From Caprella mutica (Eukaryota > Arthropoda > Malacostraca > Amphipoda > Caprellidae): a stretch of DNA of 64,000 nucleotides. Numbering within the stretch: position 1 is the stretch's first letter; every line of letters begins with the position of its first letter. The stretch covers positions 183,710 through 247,709 of the forward strand of contig CANNZV010000326.1 of the NCBI GenBank assembly GCA_947561585.1, read 5' to 3'. Shown here in pieces: positions 1 to 13,213 of the stretch. The position numbers were made by a program, and so were the translations under genes. Under the pieces are notes generated by a model. The model ran no database searches and was not told where the DNA came from. It saw only the letters and a program-made list of their open reading frames with translations.

Positions 1-835
1 TTTCAGACGATATCCTTAGACATTTGAACAATATTTAGAGGTAACTCGAGTCAATTTTTGAAATATCATCCTAATGAACAAAAATACAAATATTCATAAT
101 ATCGTAGCTGTAGGTTATTTCTAAGCTTACATGTTGAACGATTTAATATTAATTCCTTTTTAACTCGAAACTGCAGTACATGCTCTTACAACAATGGTTG
201 AAAGAGGTTAGACTGCCAGAGACAACCCATTCAATGTGTTTGCTTTCTGTTTATAAGTTGCTCTTTTGAATTTTAGGACAAAAACTCCTGCAGTCAAAAT
301 ATCTCCCAAGTAAAAAAAGGCAATGATACACCCAGTGTTAAAACCCTGTGCAATTATCCCCACCTCCCTATCGAAAACCTCCTGGTCAAAATCAATACCT
401 TCGGCCAAAAACCATTTCTCACCAATTTTACTCGAAGTCGAAATACCAAATTCAAAAAATATCAAATAACAAGAAGTACTATATGACATCATCTTACAGT
501 TAATATCGCTGTTGTTTTGGCGATAGGGAAGAAAATCAGCCTGTGTTTGAAAATCTAAACACCTCAACTGATAAGAAGCGTTCACACAACTTTTCTTTCT
601 GCTGTTCTATCACATGTGTAGTGAGAAATAAACAGCTTGTGATTAAAAGGTTTAATTTGCTACAATGAAAATAAAATTTACCTAGTATTATATAAAATAT
701 TAATAAATGATTAATATTAATAACTAACAAACCTAACCCGTAAAGTGGGGTGGTCTGTCCAAAAAATAGGTTTGTCAAAAAAAAAAACAATTTTTGTAAA
801 AAAATAATTTATTTTAAATAAACACAACACATTGA
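1..835. other. AT-rich sequence, no recognisable gene
   Basis: Two short reading frames lie on the minus strand (208-585 and 536-790), but I recognise no domain in either. Their composition is that of random AT-rich DNA with homopolymer runs. There is no tandem repeat or inverted repeat that I could see. The block ends where the inverted repeat of the Penelope-like element begins. Confidence 0.4.
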
Positions 836-1195
836 AAAATATTAGTGGAAGGCAACAGGTTATCATTAAGACAAGTTTCATTGAAACGTCGATGAGCCCT
901 TAGGGTTATTAATTTTATAGATGATTTTTCCCAGTTTCTGAATAGATGTTTTATTTCACTTGATGATGTTTTTAGGAAGATCTTCGACAACAAGATTGTT
1001 AAAAACTTTCGAGTTGGCATTTAATATTTTTATTAAGTAAAAAAAAGACAAAAAGGTTAAATGTTGCAACGTTTCGAAAAAAAACTTTTTTCACCATCAG
1101 GCTAAAAACATTTATCAGAAATAGCATGAAGAGTTAATGAATAATTAATGCATGAATTTACTAAATTATTGAGTTATTTCAGAATTAATTGAATA
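836..1195 (-). repeat. Left arm of long inverted repeat (pseudo-LTR of Penelope-like element)
   Basis: About 350 bp that recur in inverted orientation at 2115-2450. Both arms hold the same succession: a stretch reading SEIKHLFRN, a T-rich spacer, the palindrome GTTGCAAC, then GAAAC, a hairpin and a CTGATG-type core. In this arm, read on the minus strand, the core is CTGATGG (1094-1100), so the last base of the hammerhead consensus CTGANGA is changed. Inverted or partial LTR-like copies are known for Penelope-like elements, as are hammerhead motifs in those repeats. The arms differ at scattered positions, so the insertion is old. Confidence 0.6.
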
Positions 1196-1639
1196 TGGAA
1201 AACAAGAAATATAAAGTAAAAAAAAAATATACAGTAAAAAAAATAATAATAATAAAATAAAAATAAACTACAATCGTTGATTAAGTAGAATAATGGTTGT
1301 TTCATTTTTTAGAGCTATATGGTAATATAGATTGTACGGTAATATGAATTGATCGGTAATATGAATTGATCGGTAATATGAGAGCTGACACAATGAAAAC
1401 TATATTATACAGAAGGAAAGAAAATGAACCATGTATTGCAAAATAGAAAGAATGACAGAGAAAAAAATACTATAATCTAAAATGATTAATGTAAAATGCA
1501 AACTAATTAATATGGAACTGAGTACAAGGGACACATGTTAACAGTATGATGGTGAAAGTTTAAATGACTGAAAGAGGAGCAAGAAATGACAACTATAGGA
1601 TTAGGTAGGCGATGGTTGTTAAAATATATGTAGAATTCT

Positions 1640-2046
1640 TGTATAGCCTTCGTTCTTGTTGTTGATGGGTGGTTTTTCGTTGTTGATGAATAATGCTTCT
1701 GCCAGTTGTAGCTCGGATTTGTTGGTGGATCTATGGAGGATGCTCATAAGCCTATAAAGTAGTTTGAGGGTTGACACTCCTCACATAAGTACTTGTATAC
1801 TACGTGGCTGTTACTATTGTCTTTATGGATGTTATTTTTAATGAGTAGATTGGAGAGTTTCCGGGTTTTGTAGTAAATGGCTATTTTGAGTTTTGCATTG
1901 GGCTTGGGGGTAAGGTTTTTCTTGATTATTATTCTTTTGAGATTTTGTTCTTCTTGTTTGTATTGGCTGCACATTTGGTTCCTATAAAACAAGTTGATTG
2001 TTTCTTGGTCAGTAGAAGATGCAACTTGGGTTGATTTCTTGCTCAA
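1640..2046 (-). pseudogene. Penelope-like element, GIY-YIG endonuclease remnant
   Basis: The minus-strand reading 2046-1744 contains KLKIAIYYKTRKLSNLLIKN followed by VVYKYLCEEC and NYFIGL. This matches the segment leading into the GIY-YIG endonuclease of Penelope-like retroelements (VVY..C...C...YIG). After a stop and an apparent internal deletion, the same strand continues at about 1740-1645 with ELQLAEALFINNEKPPINNK, which resembles the family's C-terminal part (EAL.I....P.LN). The reverse transcriptase that should precede it is absent. The remnant lies between two inverted copies of a repeat, as expected for a decayed Penelope-like insertion. The product cannot be functional. The family call rests on motif order read by eye. 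Confidence 0.6.
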
Positions 2047-2109
2047 GAAAGATGCAATTTCGTTCTGTTTTATGGATTGAGAATTCTTTATTTTTTTTTA
2101 TTTCTTGTT

Positions 2110-2450
2110 TTCAATATTCAATCAATTCTGAAATAACTCAATAATTTAGTAAATTCATGCATTAATTATACATTAACTCTTCATGTTATTTCAGATAAAT
2201 GTTTTTTGCCTGATGATGAAAAAAGTCTTTTTTCGAAACGTTGCAACATTTTAACCCTTTTATCTTTTTTTTACTTAATAAAGATCTTAAATGCCAACTC
2301 GAAAGTTTTTAACCATCTGGTTGTCGAAGATCATCCTAAGATATCACCAAGTGAAATAAAACACCTATTCAGAAACTTGGAAAAATCATCTATGAAATTA
2401 CTAATCCTAACATCGACGTTTCAATGAAACTAGTCTTAATTGAAAAATAT
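2110..2450 (+). repeat. Right arm of long inverted repeat (pseudo-LTR)
   Basis: Inverted copy of 836-1195. The similarity starts near the shared ATTAATTCTGAAATAACTC-type stretch and ends after CCTAACATCGACGTTTCA. This arm carries the better preserved ribozyme-like motif (see 2210-2247). Read on the plus strand it gives SEIKHLFRNLEKSSMKLL, the counterpart of the minus-strand reading in the left arm. That shows the similarity is DNA-level repeat identity and need not mean a protein. Confidence 0.6.
2210..2247 (+). ncRNA. Hammerhead-ribozyme-like motif in Penelope-like repeat
   Basis: CTGATGA at 2210-2216 is followed by a stem-loop (GAAAAAA 2218-2224, loop GTC, TTTTTTC 2228-2234), then GAAAC (2235-2239) and the palindrome GTTGCAAC (2240-2247). 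This is the order core 1 / helix II / core 2 / very short helix III of minimal type-I hammerheads described in Penelope-like elements. One unpaired T (2217) precedes helix II. The base after the palindrome is A where a G would restore pairing, so activity may be lost. Seen directly: the core and the stem. Inferred: ribozyme identity. Confidence 0.5.
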
Positions 2451-3679
2451 GTTGAGCTTTGCACGTCAAAATGTTCGAAAATTTATGATGCCGAAATGAT
2501 AGAAGTTTCCATTTTTTTGTCGGTCTCTTTATTGTGATATGACTCAATGAGACAACTATAAGTTTTTAATATTTCTATATTGGACAATTATTTACCAGTC
2601 ATCAGTTGAAGCCATTGATTCTGTGCCTACATTAAATCAAACAACCAGCCATCAATCAGTTCACATTGTTCACCTCACCGGTTGACAATTATAATTATTT
2701 GCAATGTTTTTTCACAGAAAAATTTATCCAATCGAATAGCTGAATTTGGGCTCTAAATTGACGATTATAATTGGTGTGAAACAAGAGCGGCTAAATATAA
2801 CCTTGAGTTTGTTGTCGATGCAGTTTGTAATCATCCACTGAGGCCAGGTTGTAAAGCATGCCAATCTGTGGCTCTATTCGCGCCAAATCATCTGGAAGTG
2901 TCACTGAAGTCTCCTGAATAATTCGAGCATGGTGATCTTTCCTATATGTTATTCAATACTTCAATAAATAAATACATGATACCAACTAAAGAATTGAATT
3001 CAGGTTTAGTTCAAAATAAAATAATTGGTGTTTTGATTGAAAGTGGAGACAAATAATAATGATTTTAGTCAATCAGTGGTGAATATTATTAGGATATTAA
3101 TATGATACCTATTATTTCAGTAGTAAAAATTTTAGATTCCTTGAATAATTCTTTTTAGATTTAAATATGATGTAGAGAACCTATAGTTTAGTGATAAATC
3201 TCTAGTCTATCAGTAAATATACTATTAACTGTATCTATTTTTAAATATTAAAGTTTTTCGAAGATAAAAACTTATTATGAAGAGCTTGATTCTATTGCTA
3301 TGTTAATGTAATACTATTCAGCTATTTTTTGAGATTCATGTAGGTATTTAAAACTCGTGCAGTTATTCGTCCCTTCATTCTAGATCTTTAATTCTTTTTG
3401 AGTATAGAATAAAGTTTACAATATGATAGTGTCACATTTACTTGATGGTTAATGATATGAATTCTTATTTGGTATTTTCTCTATGATTTATTTTATTTAT
3501 AACATATTTGTATGCCATGCAGACTTCATTTAATCGTTATAGTTATCTACTCTCACACTCAGGCTTATTTTGTTTGTGTAATAATAATCTTTTTGTGATC
3601 ATTGGTTATGATCTTCCATTAATTTTAAGTGATTTTTTTGGATCTGCTGTAGAATCTGCACCCCAGTCCAGTTTGAGGA
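2451..3679. other. AT-rich sequence, nothing recognised
   Basis: About 1.2 kb without recognisable coding or repeat structure. The only open frame of note (3508-3729, plus) runs into the minisatellite and is probably spurious. Confidence 0.4.
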
Positions 3680-4130
3680 GCGGATTGTACAGGAGTGAAA
3701 TCATTGGGGTGCGGATTGTACAGGAGTGAAATCATTGGGGTGTGGAGTGTACAGGAGTGAAATCATTGGGGTGTGGAGTGTACAGGAGTGAAATCATTGG
3801 GGTGTGGATTGTACAGGAGTGAAATCATTGGGGTGTGGATTGTACAGGAGTGAAATCATTGGGGTGTGGATTGTACATGAGTGAAATCATTGGGGTGTGG
3901 ATTGTACAGGAGTGAAATCATTGTGGTGCGGATTGTACAGGAGTGAAATCATTGGGGTGTGGATTGTACAGGAGTGAAATCATTGGGGTGCGGATTGTAC
4001 AGCAGTGAAATCATTGGGGTGTGGATTGTACAGGAGTGAAATCATTGGGGTGTGGATTGTACAGGAGTGAAATCATTGGGGTGTGGATTGTACAGGAGTA
4101 AATCATTGGGGGTGCCGATTCTACAGGTGA
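3680..4130 (+). repeat. 31-bp minisatellite, about 14 copies
   Basis: Fourteen head-to-tail copies of a 31-bp unit, with TGTACAGGAG occurring every 31 bp from 3686 to 4089 and each unit containing TGAAATCATTGGGG. Copies are almost identical, differing mainly at GTGTGGATTG versus GCGGATTG or GTGGAGTG. The last full copy lacks one base, and a degenerate half copy follows (TCTACAGG). No transposon end was seen on either side. Confidence 0.95.
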
Positions 4131-4139
4131 TCCGATTTT

Positions 4140-5389
4140 TTTTATGGACTATGTATTTTACTGTACTACAAACAATAATTTAACTTTCAAAACAATGCGT
4201 ATTTTATCTGTTCCTTTGTATCCGTAGTAGCTACATGTTTGGGTTTCACTCTATTTTTCTGTACTATTTATTGATTTCAAAAATATTCCATCTATAGAGT
4301 TTTGAAGACACTGATTTGATACAGACAATGATGAGAGTTTATGACGTACAAGCTATCCAAGATTGCATTCATATAATGCCTTGTAATGTATCTTCATTCG
4401 TCGTGAAGAACGAGTAATACCATGATAAAAATTGAAAACATCGCGTTCCTAAAATTATAGATAGTTCAAAATAATAAATAGAAAGATAGAAAGCTTCTAA
4501 ATTTTTACCTTACGCTTTCAGTTTCGAAAGAAGTTAATAGTTGCCGCAACACAGTGCCCACTTTTGAGAACCAGGCAGGAAAATTACAAAATGATGTCAG
4601 TGAAGTGGCATAGGGGCCTGAATCGTCTCAATCTAAGAGAAATCACAAAATTATTGTGTCGTACTTCTGGCGGAAAACAAATTAATAAACTTCACTATAG
4701 AAGCTTACAAAGCATGAGCTTTTTGTATTTATACGTTAATCTGCAGATTCTAAGCAAAAACTTGAATTTAACATCTGGAGATCAGAACCAAAAGGGTTAA
4801 CTAACAAATGTAGGAAATATGTCCAGAAGAGAAATCAGGTTATTGGAATATTGTTCCTTATTTAAATATTCATTTTATTATTGTTTTAACAAAAGCCTAT
4901 ACTTTTAAAATGTTTTATTGTTTACTATTTGAGTATCATTTGTACAATATATAAACTCATTTTATACTACACCTTTGAGTTATGGTAAATTGAGAAGATA
5001 CTTTTTATTAATGTTTACATTTTCTACGACTCAAATTCAGAGAGAACTTGAGAGTTTCAGAAGTAAGTTAGTTTTTAATATGAAAATATATTGAGTATTT
5101 TATTGAAACACTTAATTTATGTGTCCTGTGTTCTAGAACATATTCAAACAATTATAAAAGAGAAAACAGAATTTAAAAAATATTTATTTAGATTGTTTAA
5201 CTGTTATTATAACCAAGTAAGTGACACAACATCTTAACTAACAACTATACTGAAAAAATATTATTTTGACATGAAATTATTGAATTTGATCTAAATCCGT
5301 ACTTTGATTTTAAATATCAGAAATAGTGGAGACGGGTAGTATGTATCCTTTAAATAGGTTTCTATGCCACAAAGTAAGTCATACCTATT
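4140..5389. other. AT-rich sequence, nothing recognised
   Basis: Low-complexity AT-rich DNA. The short plus-strand frame at 4564-4800 shows no recognisable domain. Confidence 0.4.
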
Positions 5390-5625
5390 AGGGTATAGGT
5401 GTTCAGCAGGTGTAACGGTTATTAACCTGCCTAACTGTACACCGTTAGAGAGGGAATAACTCTCACGCTTCTGCCCTCACAACATAAAAGTAGCGGCGCA
5501 GTTCAGAGGGTGTCATTAGTTCTCTAACTACCGTACAACTAGCGCCTCTCTGCCTCCACTCTTTGGTTCTACCGTAACGCTATCTCTCACTGTGCCTGTC
5601 TCAGGTATGTGAACACTATCCAATA
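5390..5625. other. GC-richer block of unknown nature
   Basis: About 235 bp that stand out from AT-rich surroundings by base composition. The block starts near GGGTATAGGTGTTCAGC and ends near CTGTCTCAGGTATGTG. It contains an imperfect stem (AACGGT ... ACCGTT, 5416-5446) and several CT-rich runs. It has no long open frame, and I recognise no tRNA, snRNA or 5S core in it. It could be a SINE, a solo LTR or a piece of an unknown repeat. Confidence 0.3.
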
Positions 5626-8600
5626 CCTTCTGCAAACAATAAAATCTACCATTTATTTTTATTAAATAGTTTATCATTTTTTCTTTTTTTAGAATGCTAG
5701 ATCAATTCCACTGTGTTTTATTTTCAGGTTTTACTTTTAAATGGAAATGGTATCATTATTTTCCCCACTAATTTACTAAATTTTAGAAACGCTTTAGTTT
5801 GCGGTCCAAAGTTTTCTTCGTGTAGTTCGTATTATTTGTTAGCACCCAATTCTTTTTCTTCGTAACTATGAAACTGTCTTTGGGTCATTGTAGATTATTG
5901 CACATCAGTTTTCGTTGCTCATTTTAAACTTTGCTCGCATTGATTTGTTATATAATAACTATGAAACAAGTTGTTACCCCAACCACTTTAATTTATGATT
6001 ACGTAACAACCCAGCCTATTGTTATTGAAATGATGGGGAAATATATTTTTAGTCATGTATCGGTGAAAGATTAGATTATCGTGATTTTTCCGCATATGAG
6101 GTCCAAAACTCATGTACATCCTCGATGATAGTCTGTGACAATATATGGGATAATAATACATGAAAAAGATCGGTCACACTTATCTCAGGTCTGACTCTGT
6201 TACTTTCCACAAAAGATTTTCGTTTCTTCTCTACATTTCTCGTATTAATTTTTTTTATAAATTTTGTCGCTGGAATTTTTTTACTTTATTTATCTTATAA
6301 TTGTTAAATTAATAGTTTTAAATTTAAAGCTACACATCAATCATTTAGTCATGTGTGGTATTAGGAGTGTTTCTAATTTGTATTAATTTAAAAAAATCCA
6401 TTATTGCTAGTAAAGCACATATTTTTAAATATATCAGTTAACATTGAAACTAATAATGAGATAGTGTAATAAGTATTAAATAATTATAGTTAATGAACTT
6501 GCTTTAAATAATTCCTCTCATGATAAGATATTATTAATAATATTTTTTATTATTCCCGAAATATCAATCGTCACTATTGAAATTATCAAAAACTGATTCG
6601 GGAATATTTTTTATTCCTTTAATTTATAATATTAGAATGATTCAATTCGAGTCACAGATTAGCATTTCTATTTATGACGTCATTTTTATTCTGTATTTAA
6701 ATCTTTATCGTGCTGCATATTAATGAAAAAAAGGCTCTGCAATAAAATATGTCTGTTATCACCAAAATAAATTGATTTTAAATTCAAAATTAGATACAAT
6801 GAAAGCAAATAATTATTTACAAATCGGTACGATAGCTTAGACTATTTTCCTCCAGCGCCAGTGTGTCGGATCCATTGAATACTGCCAGCCGTACGATTGA
6901 TCTTAGCGGGGAAATTTCTGAGATACAAATGGAAAGGAAAATGGAAAACATAGCGACTAAAGCGTTGCATATTCGATGTATCTAAATTTTTATTTCATAT
7001 TATAATAATACTATTTTGCTAATAGTGGAACATTTGTAACCACGTGTTATCTGAAAGAAAATCAGAAATTTGTAAATATACGCCACCAGTTGCGTCACGA
7101 TAGACAATAATAGTGATTGGTCTAATAATTCATAAGCGATTTAATATACTAATTAATTCATCTATTTATAATTACTAAATTACAAAGATTAGAAATAATA
7201 TTAACTCCTAAAATCATTAATGTTAAAAAGTGAAATTCATTCAATGACCACCAAAGTTTTGTTTTATGTAATAACTAATTTAATAACGGGTCTTTAATTT
7301 CTATTTGTAGCTAAGGAACTCAAATTTAGTGTAGTTATTATATACAGGTTCTATGAGGTATCTTTCTATTACGAAAAGTTTACTGTTATACATTCTCATT
7401 TGCAATTAAATGTTCAGATTCATTTCTATTTGTTATTAAACTAACGGGTGATTACAAGTTTATGTTTTATTTTAGTTTTAATGATGTAGTAGTGAACTTA
7501 AATTAAATGATTTTCCTTATTCAAATATTAGGATGAAGCATGAAGGATTTGATCGTCAATTCCTCGTCTTTATTTTATTATTACTAGGGTTAGTGATTAT
7601 AGCACTACAAACCATTATCAATTTGGTCCTGGTTATTTATTATAATAAGTGTTTTCAGCTGCTCGAGTAGGATTTACTCTACCCTACTCCGACTTTCCAA
7701 GCGAAGAAAAACAAAGACTTACAATCAACTAATTTAAACCAATTACAATAACCTATACCGTTACTTAAATAACATACCTTAAAAAATTATTTACTTAAAA
7801 GTACCAATACCTGGTCACCATTAAATGTACGACAACATGCGTTAGTAAGCCTTCCTTTTTCTTCTCTTTAATCTATTAGAAAGTCGGACAGTGAAGGTGG
7901 AGGGCGAATATTTCTTTTCTGTTAACTGTGATATGTTAGATAACCTTAGTTCTATGAATTTAAAGAATTTCTTAACAAATTTTTATTTAGCGTTATAAAG
8001 AAGTAAATAGATTTAGAATAGATTTTGAAAATAGTAGGAATTATTAAATTTGCACTATATCGGTACTATATATAGCCGATTCAGATGTTTTCGTAATGAA
8101 CAGCTCTATTTTGTATCTTTCATACGTCAAATCAATTTTGATTGACTAAACCTTATAAATCAGATAATATAACAATTCATCCATTTTTCCATTTTCCTCT
8201 GTTCTCTGTGTCTGTTTTCTCTTTCTAACTGTCTGCTCTGGCAAAAGTTTCACCAGCATGTCTGTGACAGAAAGGTCACAGGTGACCTTGTCACATAACG
8301 GAATTGATTTGGTGTCACAGAGAGTAACGTATGGGGGTTCATATGTCACCTATAGACACTAAATGGTAGAGAGAAGTCCCTAGTGAACTTAGTGAACAGG
8401 CTACTTAGTCTCTAAACTCATCTCCACTCAAATTTAGTGTCTACTATGAGGGTAAAAGATTTTAAAGAGAAAACTTGACTACATGTAGGATGGGGAAAGT
8501 GGAAAAAAAATTTATATATAAAAAATCAGTCTAAGGGACTCTGCAATCATTTCAATTAATAACTAAATATATGCAATTGCATTCTATTCACAAAATTTAT

Positions 8601-11600
8601 ATATTTTATTTTATTTTGCACACCTATTGTTTTATCTGATTATTTTATTGATATAATTCAAATTGATCAAAAGAGTACCAAAGTTCTTAATGCATATAGC
8701 GCATCGTGAAAAATAGGTTTCTTAATTTTCTTAAATGAAAACTAGTGGCTCTAAAATACAGGTGTTGCAGTTTATTGGAAACAAAATAATAATCAAGTCA
8801 ATTATTAATATTTCTCTCGAAAGACAGACCATTTAATATATTTCAGTTCTTCTAAATAATCATTTTGTATTCATGACGCTATTCTTAATTATGTTGTACA
8901 TTTTTTAAAAATATTCAAAAGTTAGATTATTTGTTTTAGTTATCTTCAAAATTTAATAATAATATGACCATTTCCAATAACTTTAGTAATCGGCAGTGTA
9001 TGTAGGTAATTATAAATTAATTTACTAGAGATTTAAATGCACTAGAACAAGTGTTACGAAATACAGAATGTGAACGAGAAAAAAATAACTTTTGAAATTT
9101 AAATCTTGCAGTTAAAACAGTTTCAATAGTGAAAATATAGATGCTGTTTTTAAAATAATGCAATGATCAGGATACAGAAAACAAATAATTATTTCAGTGT
9201 TTAACTCTTTAAATTTAAATTGTTATCTTATGTATGTAACATAATATTTATTGCTATTGCTCAAACAATAAAGTTTTAGTAGTGGCCCCTGATATTTGTT
9301 TTGTTTAGCAGTATACTGAAAGGAAAATTTTCACCTACATTTTGAGCAGCTTGATATGATTTCAATTCGCAGAACAAAATGGCTTAATTAAATCTTGTGT
9401 CGACAAATTGCTTCAAAGTCTCCCGTGGTTTTAATACCATTATGTTTGTGCCTTGAACCTGTATCAATAAACTAATTGGCTAAAACATTTTCTTAAGCAA
9501 ACGGATGATTGGAATATACAAATAGAAATGTCTTCCCTTGTATTATTTTTTGAAAAAACTGTCAGTCAATATATTTTTCTGGCAGAGAAGATTTTAATGG
9601 CTATGCATCCTATTTCTTCTGTTTCTCCATCAGCTGTTCTCAGAATAGTGACTTTGCTAGGATAGTGAGGAAGAAGTCTTTTCCTACTCTGTGATTGTGT
9701 GTCACCATCAGAGTTCCTGTTTTTTATTTAGCCTCTTCCTCAACATGTTAGACTTGGCACAATTGGTCAAAGATAGTCCTGGCTTTTTGGAATTTCTTCT
9801 TCTTTCTTTTTAAACACAGAATCGGAGTGTAACAGTTTGCTATACTTTATCGACAAACTGAATACTATTGAGTTTGGGAAATTTAAAAAAATCAACATTC
9901 ATCATGTCACTCCTCTTAACTTTAACGTCAAAATGTTGGGAATGAATTACTCGTTCGATTGAATTAGAATTACATTTATTCATTTTGGCAATCAGGTATA
10001 TACATATTTGAACTATCCCCTTTTATACCTTTGTGTCCAAAACTAACTTCTGGGTGATTTTATTTATAAAGGTATTTAATTCTATATATATTTCGATTAT
10101 TAATACATTTATGATGAAAATTAGCAAAGAGTTGCATAATATATTGAATAATTTTGATAAAAATTTAAAGAAAAATATGTTTATTTCTTCGATTTTTAGG
10201 TGTTGTGGCGATATTCAATATTCATTTTTTTAAGTAGTAGTAAGAAATTTTAATTATAATATTCATCACAAATGCAACTACATATACCAATTTTTTATGT
10301 GTGTAACATTTTTTGAAAAAGGCAAAATATGAGATGTGTTGGGATTTTTTCGAATTTTTAAAGCACTGGCGCTCACCCAAAACATTTTTTAAATTTTTAT
10401 ATTTTGCACACATCATTTTTACATCCATTCGCAACTTTTCCGCACAATTACTATTTGAAACAAACAAAAAAGTATAAAATCGCTCATCTTTACTGGCTAT
10501 GGCTTGAATATTTAATTATATCTCACTTACCATGTTCCATCAAAGAAAAGAAATTCTGTAACATCATTTGTGAATTAATTAAATTCAAAGAACGCCGAAC
10601 TTCTAAGCTGCGTCATATACATTCACGATGTTTATTAATATCCCAAATGTGCCCAATTATAATGATGACGTAACCATTTCAAGAGAAGATCTTTGAGATA
10701 ATTTTCCAATCACCTTCACAATGGCAACTAATGAGCGTCTCACACGCATATACTTCCTCTCTTCGTCGTTTCGTTAGAATTTGTAACTATAAGCTTGCTC
10801 AGTGATAAACATTTATCTAATGCTTAATACAATAGATCTCTGAAATACAACAGATAGTCATTATTATGAAATCTTGAGTGCAGAGTTTTTAAATACTTAG
10901 TCGTTTTACTGACGATCTTCGTATAACGATCAAAATTATCTTTGATTAGTTATAGTAAATATAGACAGTAGTGATTGCGTTATGAGGAATGCATTTATTA
11001 TAAAATAAATTGTTTACTCCACTTTTTCAATTTACCCCTAATTACTTATTTATCAAAAATTTATTTCATGAATTTCTCATATCAATGACCATAATATAAA
11101 TATTTGTTTGTCTCGATCAAATCGAATCAATTTTTTCTTCCGAGTCGCTTAATTGCAATGACAGATTGCGAACAGTCAATCATCAAAAATATAATTGATG
11201 ATATTTGTTAAAAAATGTTTCATCGCTGTAGTGGCCGACAGCCCATAAAAACATGTTCAATTTAGGGTGGGCCAAAAAATAGGGTTTTCGGGCAAACTTC
11301 AGAATCTCCTTATGGAATAGTTATAATAAGTTGATACGTTATAAAAGAACATTGCATGTCAATTTCCAGGCCATTTCTCGATATTTTTGAGTTGCCCCAA
11401 AACATTCGAAATTTTGTACAAAATGATATTTTACCATTAATTCTGAAATATTCGATTTTGTTTTTTTCTGTGGAATAGGTAAAACTAGTTGACACGTTAT
11501 GAAAAATCACAACTTGCATAATTGCAGATTAATATTTTATATTTTTGAGTTGCCCCGATCTCTTTTTACAATATTTCTCTAAAAATTTGGCTTCTAGAGC

Positions 11601-13070
11601 AATCATGCTTTTATTGTGATAAGATATAAGTTATTTAATTCTCAAAATAACTTTGTGAATTTCATTGATTTCATTTTATAAAATCATTTATCAATATTTT
11701 CATATTACACAAATTTCGAATTTACTCGGATTTCAGCAATTGGATAATAACCCATGCAATTCTCTTTGTCAACTTTTTTGAGTCACCAAGTGTTCCAAAT
11801 ATTGAAATGTTGGTTTATTAATCAATAATTAATGTTTTTGCTCAATTTCTTGTATATAAATTTCCTTATTATGTTCTTCATTGAGCACCAGACCTCCGTC
11901 AGTGTGGAGCACGACACTGACTACAGTCTCCAGCGGTGCCTAAATTCGAACAATTTGGAGGGGTGGGGGCAACTGTAAACATTGTTGTACCAGTCTGATT
12001 TTCCGGCACAAACACCAAAATAAGCTCTTCTCAAGCTATCCTCCTATTCTAAATGATAATAAATCAGAGTTTATGAGTTTTTTGCCAAAATGTTGTAAAA
12101 ATCACCAAAAATGTTGCTTTTCTGATGTTTGAATCGCTTGGGGGCAACTGTTAATCATATCAGAATTCACTCAAATTTCAGTACACGTACCTTTACTTGT
12201 CATATCAACTTCAAATCACTATTCCTTAAGTAATTGCCCACCATAAATCGTACATACTTTTTTCTGTAGCTTCAAGACCTTAGGGAATAACCGAACAATT
12301 ATTTAAGCTTTAGGGTGTTCTCCACCAATCATCTGAAAAGAAGAACTATTTATACAAATCAAATTATCGTTTCAGTGAATCCAAATTGCAATACATTTTT
12401 TGGTGCCACATCTGTAGCAAGATGATGTAGCAAGATTAGATAGTTGTTCAATCACTACAGTGGTATTCAAGCACTATATTGAAGTCCTGTTGTTGAAACT
12501 CGGTTAAGAATATCACTCTCCTGCTTCCTCATTTTGGTGGAAACAGGCACTGAAAAGTGAAAAATTATGTTTTAGAAGTATCTTTCCAGTCCTTTAGTTA
12601 ACACTTGATGGTACGTGATTTGAAAACGATAATGTTAGAATGGTTATTTATAGACATTAATTCTTGATACATAATTACCTATCATAATATAGAACATTGT
12701 TAGTGCCAGTCATTATCCTATACAAGAGGGTTTGAATGATCATATTACAGAAACCTCATAGCAATGGTCTCTTGAAATTTTTTTATGTTATTCTCATGAA
12801 ATTAGGAAGTTTTTTTATTGAATTGTACCTTCCAAGACACTTTGCTGAATTATTGAATGACATTGAGACTGGGATGGCTGAAATACATTTACCTGGTCAG
12901 TGTGAACTAATAGCCTTGAGATAAGTGATAACATCAGACAGACACAGACAATTGGAACAAGTTGGTTTAGTTTCTGCTATTACCGAGATCTAATGGTCAC
13001 TGTTTCCTTCTCCACTTTCAGCATTACACATATGCACTCAATTCCACAACAGAGTCTTCTTATTTATCCT
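5626..13070. other. AT-rich intergenic or intronic DNA, nothing firmly recognised
   Basis: Roughly 7.4 kb with only short open frames (for example 8146-8349 minus, 10404-10673 plus, 12736-12924 plus), none with a domain I recognise. The phrase TTTTTGAGTTGCCCC recurs about 150 bp apart near 11385 and 11545, hinting at an old local duplication. No terminal repeats or polypeptide motifs of transposons were seen. Confidence 0.35.
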
Positions 13071-13116
13071 TTATTTGTGAAAATGTGACACATTTCACCA
13101 CTTTCTTATCTTGTTG

Positions 13117-13213
13117 TATTATTCAGTAGGATTACATTATAAAATCACTGATTATATAATGTAATCCAGCTGAATAATATGAAATGTGTGATTATTTATC
13201 ACACATTTCATAG
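13117..13213. repeat. Two adjacent strong hairpins
   Basis: First hairpin: the arm starting TATTATTCAG (13118) pairs with the arm ending CTGAATAATA (13180) through a shared GGATTACATTATA / TATAATGTAATCC core, with a short loop. Second hairpin, directly adjoining: ATGAAATGTGTGAT (13179) pairs with ATCACACATTTCAT (to 13213). A related TGTGACACATTTCA lies just upstream, near 13086. Together they look like a small palindromic MITE. A structured RNA is an alternative. Confidence 0.55.

Noticed and set aside
8146..8349. Minus-strand frame rich in charged residues (RKRKQTQRTEENGK)
   Set aside because: It is short, has no recognisable domain and no supporting context. The CT-rich template explains the composition.
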